64,000 nucleotides of DNA, taken from the NCBI GenBank assembly GCA_016716235.1, contig JADJWS010000001.1, positions 1,364,001 through 1,428,000 of the forward strand, given 5' to 3'. The translations under genes and the position numbers were made by a program. The notes under the pieces are model-generated. The model had not been told where the DNA came from, did no database searches, and saw nothing but the letters and a program-made list of their open reading frames with translations. This document shows positions 8,979 through 16,274 of this stretch, in pieces. Source of the stretch: Candidatus Defluviilinea gracilis (GTDB lineage Bacteria; Chloroflexota; Anaerolineae; Anaerolineales; Villigracilaceae). Position 1 is the first letter of the stretch. Every line of letters starts with the position of its first letter.

Positions 8979-10223
8979 ATGGATATTAACAATGCAAACC
9001 AAATCGCTGTTGACAAGATAATGAATGCAAGACCAATTCTCAAAGCCGTCGCCACTGCGCGGGATGTTATCCCTGGAATGAAGGATAATTTATTTTTGCA
9101 CGCAGGTCCGCCGATCGAGTGGGCGCGGATGTCGGGTCCGTTGCGCGGAGCGATCATCGGGGCGATGCTGTTCGAGGGCGTAGCGGCGTCCGAAGCAGAG
9201 GCAACCTCAATGGTGGAAAGAGGCGAGGTCGAGTTTGATTCGTGTCATCATCATGGCGCGGTCGGTCCGATGGCGGGAGTCACATCCGCTTCGATGAAAG
9301 TCTATGTCGTTGAAAATGTCGAACATGGAAATAAATCGTTTTCCAATTTGAATGAAGGCTACGGAAAAGTTTTGCGATACGGCGCGTACAGCGATGAGGT
9401 GTTGAAAAAATTGCATTGGATGAACGATGTGTTGGGCGTCGCGTTGGCAGATGCGCTGGCGAGTTCGAGCGGACTCGACATGCGCGCGTTGATCGCGGAG
9501 GCGTTGCACATGGGCGACGAGGGGCACAATCGCAATAAGGCGGGCTCGTTGTTGTATTTGAAATTGATCGCGCCGTTGATCGCAAAAGTTGTCAAAGATG
9601 ATTCGGTGGAGTCGGAGGTGTTGCAATTTCTCGGCGACAATGCGCTGAGTGTTTTGAATCCCGTGATGGCGGCGTGCAAAGCGATGACCGATGCCGCGCA
9701 TGGCGTTGAGGGCTCGACGATCGTCACAACGATGGCGCGCAATGGAACGGATTTTGGAATCAGAGTCAGCGGACTCGGCGAGCGACAATGGTTCACGGCT
9801 CCTGCCGAAATTCCAGTTGGTCTGTTTTTCTCAGGCTTTTCTCAAGCCGACGCCAACCCCGACATCGGCGACAGCGCCATCACCGAAACCGCAGGCATCG
9901 GCGGCTTCGCCATGGCAACCGCGCCCGCGATCGTGACGTTCGTCGGTGGCACGCCCAAAGATGCGATGAATGCGACTCTCGAAATGTATGAAATTACTTT
10001 TGCCGAAAGCAAATTCTTCACCATGCCATCGCTCGAATTTCGCGGCACACCGACGGGAATTGATTTACGCAAAGTCGTGGAATTAGGAATCACGCCGCGC
10101 ATCAACACGGGTATTGCACATAAAAATGCAGGGGTGGGGCAGGTGGGGGCTGGGTTGGTGAGACCGCCGTTGAAGATTTTTGAGGATGCGTTGGTGGCGT
10201 TTGCGGAGAAGTATGAGCTTTAA
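8979..10223 (+). CDS. DUF1116 protein (YlbE-like, carbamoyltransferase component)
   Basis: A 414-residue member of the DUF1116 family, whose E. coli member YlbE works with FdrA and YlbF in oxamate carbamoyl transfer. Family-like stretches seen are HAGPPIEWARMSGPLRGA near residue 43, the histidine- and glycine-rich SCHHHGAVGPMAGVTSASMK near 85, and HKNAGVGQVGAGLVRPP near the C-terminus. An ATG at 8967 is in frame, but GGAG lies seven bases before the ATG at 8979, so I chose the latter. It follows fdrA with a repeat-filled gap of about 70 bases, the conserved gene order. The family assignment is strong; the reaction here is inferred from neighbours. Confidence 0.87.
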   Translation: MDINNANQIAVDKIMNARPILKAVATARDVIPGMKDNLFLHAGPPIEWARMSGPLRGAIIGAMLFEGVAASEAEATSMVERGEVEFDSCHHHGAVGPMAGVTSASMKVYVVENVEHGNKSFSNLNEGYGKVLRYGAYSDEVLKKLHWMNDVLGVALADALASSSGLDMRALIAEALHMGDEGHNRNKAGSLLYLKLIAPLIAKVVKDDSVESEVLQFLGDNALSVLNPVMAACKAMTDAAHGVEGSTIVTTMARNGTDFGIRVSGLGERQWFTAPAEIPVGLFFSGFSQADANPDIGDSAITETAGIGGFAMATAPAIVTFVGGTPKDAMNATLEMYEITFAESKFFTMPSLEFRGTPTGIDLRKVVELGITPRINTGIAHKNAGVGQVGAGLVRPPLKIFEDALVAFAEKYEL

Positions 10224-10262
10224 AGAAGAGAATTGGAGAATTAGAGAATTGGGTGTTGGAGG
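10224..10262. repeat. GAGAATTGGAGAATT-type low-complexity repeat
   Basis: A short run of GAGAATTGG/GAGAATTAG units between the DUF1116 gene and the four-helix-bundle gene. Its last bases (TTGGAGG) double as the Shine-Dalgarno sequence of the next gene, so a repeat supplies a translation signal. Confidence 0.7.
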
Positions 10263-10267
10263 TTGAG

Positions 10268-10759
10268 ATGCCGACTTCGTTGGAAGATGTGCGAGTGTTG
10301 AAGAGCGTTGAGCAGATTACTGATGCTGTCTACAAAGCCGCCTCACGCTGGGATGAGTTTGCCAAAGATGTTGTCGGCAAGCAGATTTCACGCGCGGCGG
10401 ATTCAATTGGAGCGAATATTGCCGAGTCGTTTGGGCGTTATCATTTTGGGGAAAAGATTCAGTTTTTGTATTATGCTCGCGGTAGTTTGTTTGAGACAAA
10501 GTATTGGCTAAATCGCTCATCTGCGCGAGAGTTAATGTCTGTTGCCGATTCAAAGAATTACGCCGCAAAGTTGACAGAAATTGCTCGTCAACTTAATTTG
10601 TATATTTCCAGTTTCAAAAGTCAGCGCTCGGGTGAAATCACCGTTGCCAAAACCGTGAAGGAAAGCCCCGTCGAATATCTCACCTCACGCCTGCCAGATA
10701 ATTTCCCCGATGTCCTCTTTGACGAAACCGACTTCGCCTGGCTCGAATCACCACCCTAA
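10268..10759 (+). CDS. Four-helix-bundle protein (S23/bAvd-like)
   Basis: A 163-residue helical protein of the four-helix-bundle family first found inside 23S rRNA intervening sequences and related to diversity-generating retroelement accessory proteins. Typical features are the W-x-x-F start of helix 1 (RWDEFAKDVV), the conserved RAADSIGANIAES helix near residues 43-55, a GRGS-like YARGSLFE turn near 75 and ARQLNLYISSFK near 110. The ATG at 10268 has GGAGG just upstream. No reverse transcriptase or variable repeat pair is nearby, so a diversity-generating role is unsupported. The C-terminal 45 residues match nothing I recognise. It sits between catabolic genes and looks like an inserted accessory gene; its function is unknown. 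Confidence 0.8.
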   Translation: MPTSLEDVRVLKSVEQITDAVYKAASRWDEFAKDVVGKQISRAADSIGANIAESFGRYHFGEKIQFLYYARGSLFETKYWLNRSSARELMSVADSKNYAAKLTEIARQLNLYISSFKSQRSGEITVAKTVKESPVEYLTSRLPDNFPDVLFDETDFAWLESPP

Positions 10760-10818
10760 AAATTCTCCAATTCTCTAATTCTCTTAATCATCCAACAAAA
10801 TCAAAAAGGAGTTCTACC

Positions 10819-11601
10819 ATGACCAAAATCTACGACCTCTCCCAAGACCTCAACCAAGACGCTTCCTTCTGGCCCTTCTACCCGCCGTTTGAGGTGAAGT
10901 ACATCAAGCGCAAATCGGAGCATGGAGTGAATGCGCAATACATTATGACGTCCAATCACATGGGCACGCATTTGGATGCGCCAAAGCATTTCGTGACGAA
11001 GGGCAAGACCATTGACCAGATTCCCATCGAATGGTGCTACGGACCTGGCGTTATCGTTGACCTGAGCGATATGCTCGACGATCTCGGCATGTTTACGCCA
11101 GAGGATATCGAAAAGCGCGCCGAAGTGAAAGACGGCGACATCCTCTTCATCCACACAGGCTGGCACAAATATTCGTTCTTTAGCCCAGATGGCGATGAGG
11201 AAAGATATATCCAACGGCATCCAGGTCCGCATTACAGCATCTGCGACTGGTTGTTGAAGAAGAAAATCCACATCTGGGGCGTGGACATGATCTCCACCGA
11301 CCATCCGATGAACCTGCCCATCGGTCGCTTCCTCGGCAAAGGCGGATTGGAACATTGGCAGAAGGTTCGCGCGTTGACAGAAAAGAAATTCGGCGCGGAT
11401 AAAATGGACGAGTTGTTCCCCGATTCGGCGTATCAACTCACGCATAACGCCTTGTTCCCGCATGATTGCATGCACGTCGAAAATCTCGGCGGTGACATTG
11501 GACTGAAAGAACTGCACAACAAACGCATCACCCTCGGCGTCTTCCCGTGGAAGTTCAAAGGCGGCGAGGCGGCGTTTTGCAGGGCGGTGGCGTGGGCGTA
11601 G
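10819..11601 (+). CDS. Cyclase-family metallohydrolase (kynurenine-formamidase-like)
   Basis: Members of this family (PF04199) are metal-dependent hydrolases that open lactam or amide rings or cleave formamides; relatives include bacterial kynurenine formamidase and isatin hydrolase. The 260 residues contain the metal-binding signature HMGTHLDAPKHF at about 51-62, a HTGW motif near 114 and a conserved GVDMISTDHP stretch near 154. A strong AAAAAGGAG precedes the ATG by about eight bases. It lies between the DUF1116 gene and the molybdenum hydroxylase large subunit, so opening of a ring hydroxylated by that enzyme is a reasonable inference. The actual substrate cannot be read from the sequence. 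Confidence 0.88.
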   Translation: MTKIYDLSQDLNQDASFWPFYPPFEVKYIKRKSEHGVNAQYIMTSNHMGTHLDAPKHFVTKGKTIDQIPIEWCYGPGVIVDLSDMLDDLGMFTPEDIEKRAEVKDGDILFIHTGWHKYSFFSPDGDEERYIQRHPGPHYSICDWLLKKKIHIWGVDMISTDHPMNLPIGRFLGKGGLEHWQKVRALTEKKFGADKMDELFPDSAYQLTHNALFPHDCMHVENLGGDIGLKELHNKRITLGVFPWKFKGGEAAFCRAVAWA

Positions 11602-11680
11602 AAAAATTCTCTAATTCTCCAATTCTCGGCATTCGTGAGTCTGAGAATTGGAGAATTGGACGAACGAGAATTGGAGAATT
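11602..11680. repeat. GAGAATT/TCTAATTCTCC repeat, inverted pair
   Basis: A block of TCTCTAATTCTCCAATTCTC is followed, after a short spacer, by its complement in GAGAATTGGAGAATTGG units, so the transcript could fold into a long hairpin directly before the start codon at 11681. It fills the whole gap between the cyclase gene and the molybdopterin subunit gene. Confidence 0.75.
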
Positions 11681-14017
11681 ATGACCACTCGATATTTCGG
11701 CGAACGGATTAAGCGCAACGAGGACCCGCGCCTGCTGACGGGGCAGGGATTGTATGTGGACGATGTGGATTTGCCGCACATGGTGCATGTGGCGTTTTTG
11801 CGAAGTCCGTATGCTCATGCGCGGATAAATAATATTGACGTTTCGCAGGCGTTGGGACGCGCGGGCGTGGTTGCGGTGTACACGGCAAATGACTTGGGCG
11901 ATTACTGGAAGCCTGGTCCGTTGTTGGTTTCGCCGCCGCCCGTGAAGGATATTACATTCAATGAAAAGACGCAGGTTCCGCTCGCAAAAGACAAGGTCAA
12001 GTTTGCGGGGGAGCCGATCGTGATGGTGGTGGCGGAGAGTCGCTACATCGCCGAAGACGCGCTGGCGGATATCCAAGTGGATTACGAGCCGCTCGCCGCT
12101 GTCGTTGATATGGAAAAGGCGCTCGCGTCCGATAGCGTCCTCATCCACGAGGAGATCGGATCGAACGTCGCGGCGCATGTGGTGCAGACGAAGGGCGATT
12201 ACGAATCAATCAAGAAAGATGCGGCGCTCGTCGTCAAGCGGCGATTCAGTTACGAGCATGGATGCGCCGCCGCCATGGAGAATCGCGGCATCGTGGCGGA
12301 GTGGGATAAGCGCGCGGGGCGATTAACCGTCTGGGACACGACTCAGGCTCCCGTCGTGATTCGAAACGGGCTGGCGGGGATGCTTGGGCTGTCGGAGCGG
12401 CAAGTCCACGTGATCGCGCCGTTCATCGGCGGCGGATTCGGTCCGAAGATCATGATGTTCTATCAGGAGGAAGTGCTCGTCCCGTGGGCGGCGATGAAGT
12501 TGAACCGCCCCGTCAAATGGATCGAAGACCGCGCTGAAAATTTTGTGGCGACCACGCACGAACGCGGACAAATCCACGATGCGGAAATTGCGTTCGATAT
12601 CGAGGGACACATTCTCGGCGTGCATGATATTTTCCTGCACGACACGGGCGCGTATGCGCCGTATGGACTGACCGTGCCGCTCAACTCGCAAGCCAATGTG
12701 TTGGGATTGTATGAAATCAAAAATTATTACAGCGAATTTACGGCGGTGTTTACCAACAAGACCATCGTCACGCCGTATCGCGGCGCGGGGCGGCAGCATG
12801 GCGTGTTCGTCATCGAACGCGCGTTGGACATTGCCGCCAAAGAGTTGAAGATTGACCGCGCCGAAATCCGACGGCGAAATTTTATCCAGCCGAATCAATT
12901 CCCATACAACAACGAGATCATCTATCAAGACTTTGCGCCGATCGTGTACGACAGCGGCAACTACGAACCGTTGCTCGATGAAGCGCTGGAAAAAATCGGC
13001 TATCACAAATTCATCGCCGAGATTCAACCGAAGTTGCGCGCCGAAGGAAAACACGTCGGCATTGGACTCGTGGCGTACGTGGAAGGCACAGGCATCGGTC
13101 CGTACGAAGGCGCGAAGGTGCAAGTGATGAGCAGTGGACGAGTCTCGGTCGTGACGGGAGTCGGCACGCAGGGGCAGGGACACTTCACGAGTTTTGCGCA
13201 GATCGTGGCGGAGCAACTCGGCGTGAGCGTGGATAAGATTGACGTGGTCACGGGCGACACCGACCAGTTCTATTGGGGCGCGGGGACGTTTGCGAGTCGC
13301 GGCGCGGTGGTGGCGGGCAACGCCATCCATGAAGCCGCAAAAGTTGTGCGCAAGAAAATCCTCAAACTCGCCTCAGAACATTTCAACGCGCCCGAAGATG
13401 AACTCGAACTCGACGATGGCTTCGTGCGCGTGCAGGATATTCCGCGACAGTCCATTTCATTGGGCGAACTGGCGGGCAAGGCGAATCCCACGCGCGGAGC
13501 CGTCAAGCCTGGCACCGAGCCTGGGTTGGAAGCGACCAACTATTTCGGTCCAGAAAGAGGCGCAACCGCGAGCGGCATCCACGCGATGATCGTGGAAGTG
13601 AATCCCGACACGATGCAGATCCACATCCAAAAATATTTGGTGGCGCACGATTGCGGACGAGTCATCAATCCGCTCATTCTCGACGGGCAAATTCACGGCG
13701 GCGTGGCGCAGGGCATCGGCAACGCGTTTTACGAGCGGCTCGCCTACGACGAAAACGGGCAACTGCTCAACGGCACGTTCATGGATTATCACCTGCCCAC
13801 CAGCCTCGAAGTGCCGCGCATCGAAACCGCGCATGGCGAAACGCGTTCGCCGCTCAACGAGATGGGCGTAAAAGGCGCGGGCGAAGCGGGCGCGATCCCC
13901 GTCGGTCCGCTGTTCGCGCAGGCGTTGGAGGACGCGCTGTGGGATCGGGAGTTTGAGATTTTGGAGATACCGATTAATTCGAATCGGTTGTGGGAGATTG
14001 TGAATAAGAGAGATTAG
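11681..14017 (+). CDS. Molybdopterin-binding large subunit, xanthine-dehydrogenase/aldehyde-oxidase family
   Basis: Catalytic subunit of the molybdenum hydroxylase whose FAD and 2Fe-2S subunits lie at 4.2-5.6 kb. The 778 residues have the N-terminal a/b hammerhead (GERIKRNEDPRLLTGQG near residue 5), the Mo-pterin loop GGGFGPK at about 250, GVGTQGQGHF near 493 and the catalytic-Glu motif VKGAGEAGAIP near 730. The frame is open from 11648, but that part is repeat sequence, so I start at the ATG at 11681. The CODH form I active-site loop AYRCSFR is absent (PYRGAGRQ near 367 instead), so it is not a carbon monoxide dehydrogenase. The last codons adjoin another repeat block. The substrate is unknown; a purine, pyrimidine or other N-heterocycle is suggested by the neighbours. 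Confidence 0.92.
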   Translation: MTTRYFGERIKRNEDPRLLTGQGLYVDDVDLPHMVHVAFLRSPYAHARINNIDVSQALGRAGVVAVYTANDLGDYWKPGPLLVSPPPVKDITFNEKTQVPLAKDKVKFAGEPIVMVVAESRYIAEDALADIQVDYEPLAAVVDMEKALASDSVLIHEEIGSNVAAHVVQTKGDYESIKKDAALVVKRRFSYEHGCAAAMENRGIVAEWDKRAGRLTVWDTTQAPVVIRNGLAGMLGLSERQVHVIAPFIGGGFGPKIMMFYQEEVLVPWAAMKLNRPVKWIEDRAENFVATTHERGQIHDAEIAFDIEGHILGVHDIFLHDTGAYAPYGLTVPLNSQANVLGLYEIKNYYSEFTAVFTNKTIVTPYRGAGRQHGVFVIERALDIAAKELKIDRAEIRRRNFIQPNQFPYNNEIIYQDFAPIVYDSGNYEPLLDEALEKIGYHKFIAEIQPKLRAEGKHVGIGLVAYVEGTGIGPYEGAKVQVMSSGRVSVVTGVGTQGQGHFTSFAQIVAEQLGVSVDKIDVVTGDTDQFYWGAGTFASRGAVVAGNAIHEAAKVVRKKILKLASEHFNAPEDELELDDGFVRVQDIPRQSISLGELAGKANPTRGAVKPGTEPGLEATNYFGPERGATASGIHAMIVEVNPDTMQIHIQKYLVAHDCGRVINPLILDGQIHGGVAQGIGNAFYERLAYDENGQLLNGTFMDYHLPTSLEVPRIETAHGETRSPLNEMGVKGAGEAGAIPVGPLFAQALEDALWDREFEILEIPINSNRLWEIVNKRD

Positions 14018-14085
14018 AGATTAGAGATTAGAGACTGGAGATTGGAGACTGGTTGGCAAGAGGAGAATTAGAGGATTGGAGAATT
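14006..14085. repeat. GAGATTAGAGATTAGAGACTGGAG-type repeat
   Basis: Tandem units run from the last codons of the molybdopterin subunit gene into the gap before the ubiquitin-like operon. The remaining gap (14086-14225) holds no ORF or RNA gene that I recognise. This is the last such block until 28.4 kb. Confidence 0.75.
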
Positions 14086-14225
14086 TGGTGGGGGAGAAGT
14101 GTTTCGCTTCATTCTTTACTAATGATTGACTCTGTTTCGAGAGGCATCGTCGCGCTTTTCCTCGCGAGAATGAAACTCTCGTATAGTCGCGATGAAGGCA
14201 AATGGGCGAAACCATGAAGATGTCA

Positions 14226-14254
14226 TTTCCAATCTGGGAAATTAGTAATATAAT
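14226..14254 (+). promoter_or_regulatory. Sigma70-type promoter of the ubiquitin-like/MotA-like operon
   Basis: TTTCCA (14226-14231) is a 4/6 match to the -35 consensus, followed by a 17-base spacer and a perfect TATAAT (14249-14254). The predicted start is about 14261, just before a GGAGGAG Shine-Dalgarno (from about 14268) and the ATG at 14282. This gives the operon a promoter of its own rather than read-through from the catabolic genes. Confidence 0.65.
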
Positions 14255-14281
14255 AGGCAAAATGTTGGAGGAGATGATTGC

Positions 14282-15268
14282 ATGGACCCCACTCTAATTT
14301 CAACAATAACATCAACAGCGATTTCTTTTCTAATACCTTATCTGAAAAGTTTGGTTGATGAGTTCGCTAAGGGAATTGGTAAACAGGCAGGGACGAAAAC
14401 AACGGACGTTCTATTTGATAAAACAAAAAACTTATACGACCTTGTCAAGCCCAAGTTTGAACAAGAAAAAACCACATCTGACTTAATTGATAATTTTGAA
14501 AAAAATCCGACAGACCCAAAAACCCAATCGGTTGTTGAATATCACCTCAGTCAGTATTTGTTAAGCGATTCGGATTTGTTGCAAAAACTAAGTCGCTCAG
14601 TACACGAACTCGAACAAATCCGCCGCGAACAAATCAATTCAAATGTCGCTAATGCTAACACTGCTTTTCAAGCAGGTTCAATCTCAGGGGGTACGAATAT
14701 CGGAACAGCTTTTTTTGTGTCTGGTTCTGATCCTTCCAAAGCTATAGATCAGATAAAAGAATTCATTGCACCAATCTATGACGATCAAAAGAACAAACCT
14801 GTCGCAAAACCAAAAAACCTCATTGAGGTAGGAGTGAAATCAAATCGCTTCAAAAAATCCTTTAAGTTTCGCGTAGAAAAAGACCTGTATATAAGTGAGT
14901 TTGCAGATATTATTATGGAAAGGCTTAACTTGCTACAGACCAAGCCGTTTCCTGAGCTAATGATCAGATTTGACTTTGCTTATCAAATGTCTTATAACGG
15001 CAAATTGGTTTCAAATTCTAGGCTTTCAGACCTTGGTATCGTAAATGGGGAACGAGTCGAGTTAATGATTACTACCATTTGGGTTGATGAAATTGAGGAA
15101 AAAGAATACGAAGAGGCGACGCAGGGTGCAATCCAGTATGATAGCAATCAGATACAAGAATTAATTAAGAGAGATGTAGCAAAAAGGGCGCGCGGCAGAA
15201 TTACAGAGACATTTATAGAGTCGCTAGCAAATACGACCTTTGCATATGTTGAAAATTTAGAAATCTAG
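14282..15268 (+). CDS. Ubiquitin-like-domain protein of unknown function, first gene of a membrane-complex operon
   Basis: A 328-residue protein that I cannot assign to a named family. Residues 1-60 are helical and amphipathic (SFLIPYLKSLVDEFAKGIG) and resemble N-terminal modules of signalling or conflict proteins in Chloroflexi and cyanobacteria. A helical segment (60-118) is followed by an AGSISGGTNIG linker (131-141). Residues about 178-268 look like a beta-grasp, ubiquitin-like domain: LIEVGVKSN, then a helix with FADIIMERL, then MSYNGKLVSN and LSDLGIVNGERVELMI, the classic final ubiquitin strands. There is no C-terminal Gly-Gly, so covalent conjugation is unlikely. Strong Shine-Dalgarno GGAGGAG. 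Fifteen bases separate it from the ExbB-like gene. The region is clearly richer in A+T than its neighbours, which suggests horizontal acquisition. Confidence 0.75.
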   Translation: MDPTLISTITSTAISFLIPYLKSLVDEFAKGIGKQAGTKTTDVLFDKTKNLYDLVKPKFEQEKTTSDLIDNFEKNPTDPKTQSVVEYHLSQYLLSDSDLLQKLSRSVHELEQIRREQINSNVANANTAFQAGSISGGTNIGTAFFVSGSDPSKAIDQIKEFIAPIYDDQKNKPVAKPKNLIEVGVKSNRFKKSFKFRVEKDLYISEFADIIMERLNLLQTKPFPELMIRFDFAYQMSYNGKLVSNSRLSDLGIVNGERVELMITTIWVDEIEEKEYEEATQGAIQYDSNQIQELIKRDVAKRARGRITETFIESLANTTFAYVENLEI

Positions 15269-15283
15269 TGTCTGGGAGGAAGA

Positions 15284-16264
15284 ATGAAAAGTAGCTTTAC
15301 TTCATTTTGGTGGCCTGGCATTTTAAGTGTAATCCTTGTCGCCTTGGCCTCACGCTTTCAGTGGCTTAGCAGAGTAGAGTTTGTCAATGATTTAATTTCG
15401 AAATCGTCAATTCCAGGCTTAATCGCAACCCTTGTGCTGGTGGTAGTTCTTTGGGGTTTGATTTCTTTGTACTTTAGAAACAATTGGGCAACAAAGGAAC
15501 TCAGGATTATTGCAATGAGTGGTTTCGAGTTAGGTGAAGCAACTTCATTATTAGGATATATTCAGAAGATAGAAACACGGTTTAAGGGCTCGTTATTACA
15601 AGAACGATTTCAGCTGATTTCACAAAATTTGCACGATCATAACGCAAGCGACAAGGTTTCTACATTACTAGGTGGTCAGTCAGGTGTAGATTCTGCACAT
15701 ATCCATAGCGGGTATGGACCTTTGCGCGCCCTTGTTTGGGCACTTCCTGGATTGGGTTTTATGGGTACAGCATACGAGATGGCAGCCTCGATTGGAGGAC
15801 TAGGTACCGCGCTAACAACGACACAAGATTATAGTGGTTTAAGAAACCTGTTAGTAAGCAATGTCGTTCCTCATTTAGCAGGAGCTTTTGATATTACGCT
15901 TTTTGCTTTAGGCAGCAGTGTATTGATGTTTCTACTTTTATCTTTAGTATTTCATCGAGAAGAAAGAGCTGTCTTTGAGGCGGACACCCTGTGCTTGAAG
16001 GTAATTTCAAGAATTCAGGATGCTCAAGCAGCACCAGGTAATATTATCGGCCAAGAAAATTTATCTGGTGACATGAGGACTCTAAGCCAGCAGCTAAACT
16101 TGCTTTCTTCTGCATTATCTCAAATTAATCAAGATAATAGTAGTCTGTACCGACATCTCGAATCGATCAATACTAATCTTTCTAATATTCAACAAAAAGT
16201 TGGCGAATTGAAAAATAGCGTGGATAAAGACCAAGAGGTCATCCTTAGAAGGGTGTCCCGCTAA
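15284..16264 (+). CDS. MotA/TolQ/ExbB-like proton-channel protein with coiled-coil tail
   Basis: A 326-residue membrane protein. Hydrophobic segments lie at about 8-28, 44-64, 148-170 and 195-224, with a cytoplasmic loop between the second and third. The third contains ALPGLGFMGTAYEMAASIGG and the fourth LAGAFDITLFALGSSVLMF. These match the MotA/TolQ/ExbB pattern (P-x-L-G-x-x-G-T and A-F-x-x-T), with Thr162 and Thr205 at the places of the conserved pore threonines. Residues 255-322 form a polar heptad-rich coiled coil. GGGAGGA precedes the ATG. The next gene, 10 bases on, encodes an ExbD/TolR-like partner. Such pairs convert ion flow to mechanical work; the phage-defence pair ZorA/ZorB is the closest conceptual analogue. 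The function here is inferred. Confidence 0.8.
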   Translation: MKSSFTSFWWPGILSVILVALASRFQWLSRVEFVNDLISKSSIPGLIATLVLVVVLWGLISLYFRNNWATKELRIIAMSGFELGEATSLLGYIQKIETRFKGSLLQERFQLISQNLHDHNASDKVSTLLGGQSGVDSAHIHSGYGPLRALVWALPGLGFMGTAYEMAASIGGLGTALTTTQDYSGLRNLLVSNVVPHLAGAFDITLFALGSSVLMFLLLSLVFHREERAVFEADTLCLKVISRIQDAQAAPGNIIGQENLSGDMRTLSQQLNLLSSALSQINQDNSSLYRHLESINTNLSNIQQKVGELKNSVDKDQEVILRRVSR

Positions 16265-16274
16265 AGGATAATAT

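Noticed and set aside
10268..10759. Diversity-generating retroelement accessory gene (avd)
   Set aside because: Family resemblance only; no reverse transcriptase and no template/variable repeat pair in the surroundings.
12323..13330. 335-codon - strand frame over the molybdopterin subunit
   Set aside because: Shadow of a GC-biased coding sequence; rich in Arg and His, no start signal.
11681..14017. Carbon monoxide dehydrogenase CoxL
   Set aside because: The neighbouring XdhC, CoxM- and CoxS-like genes suggest it, but the CODH active-site loop AYRCSFR is missing.
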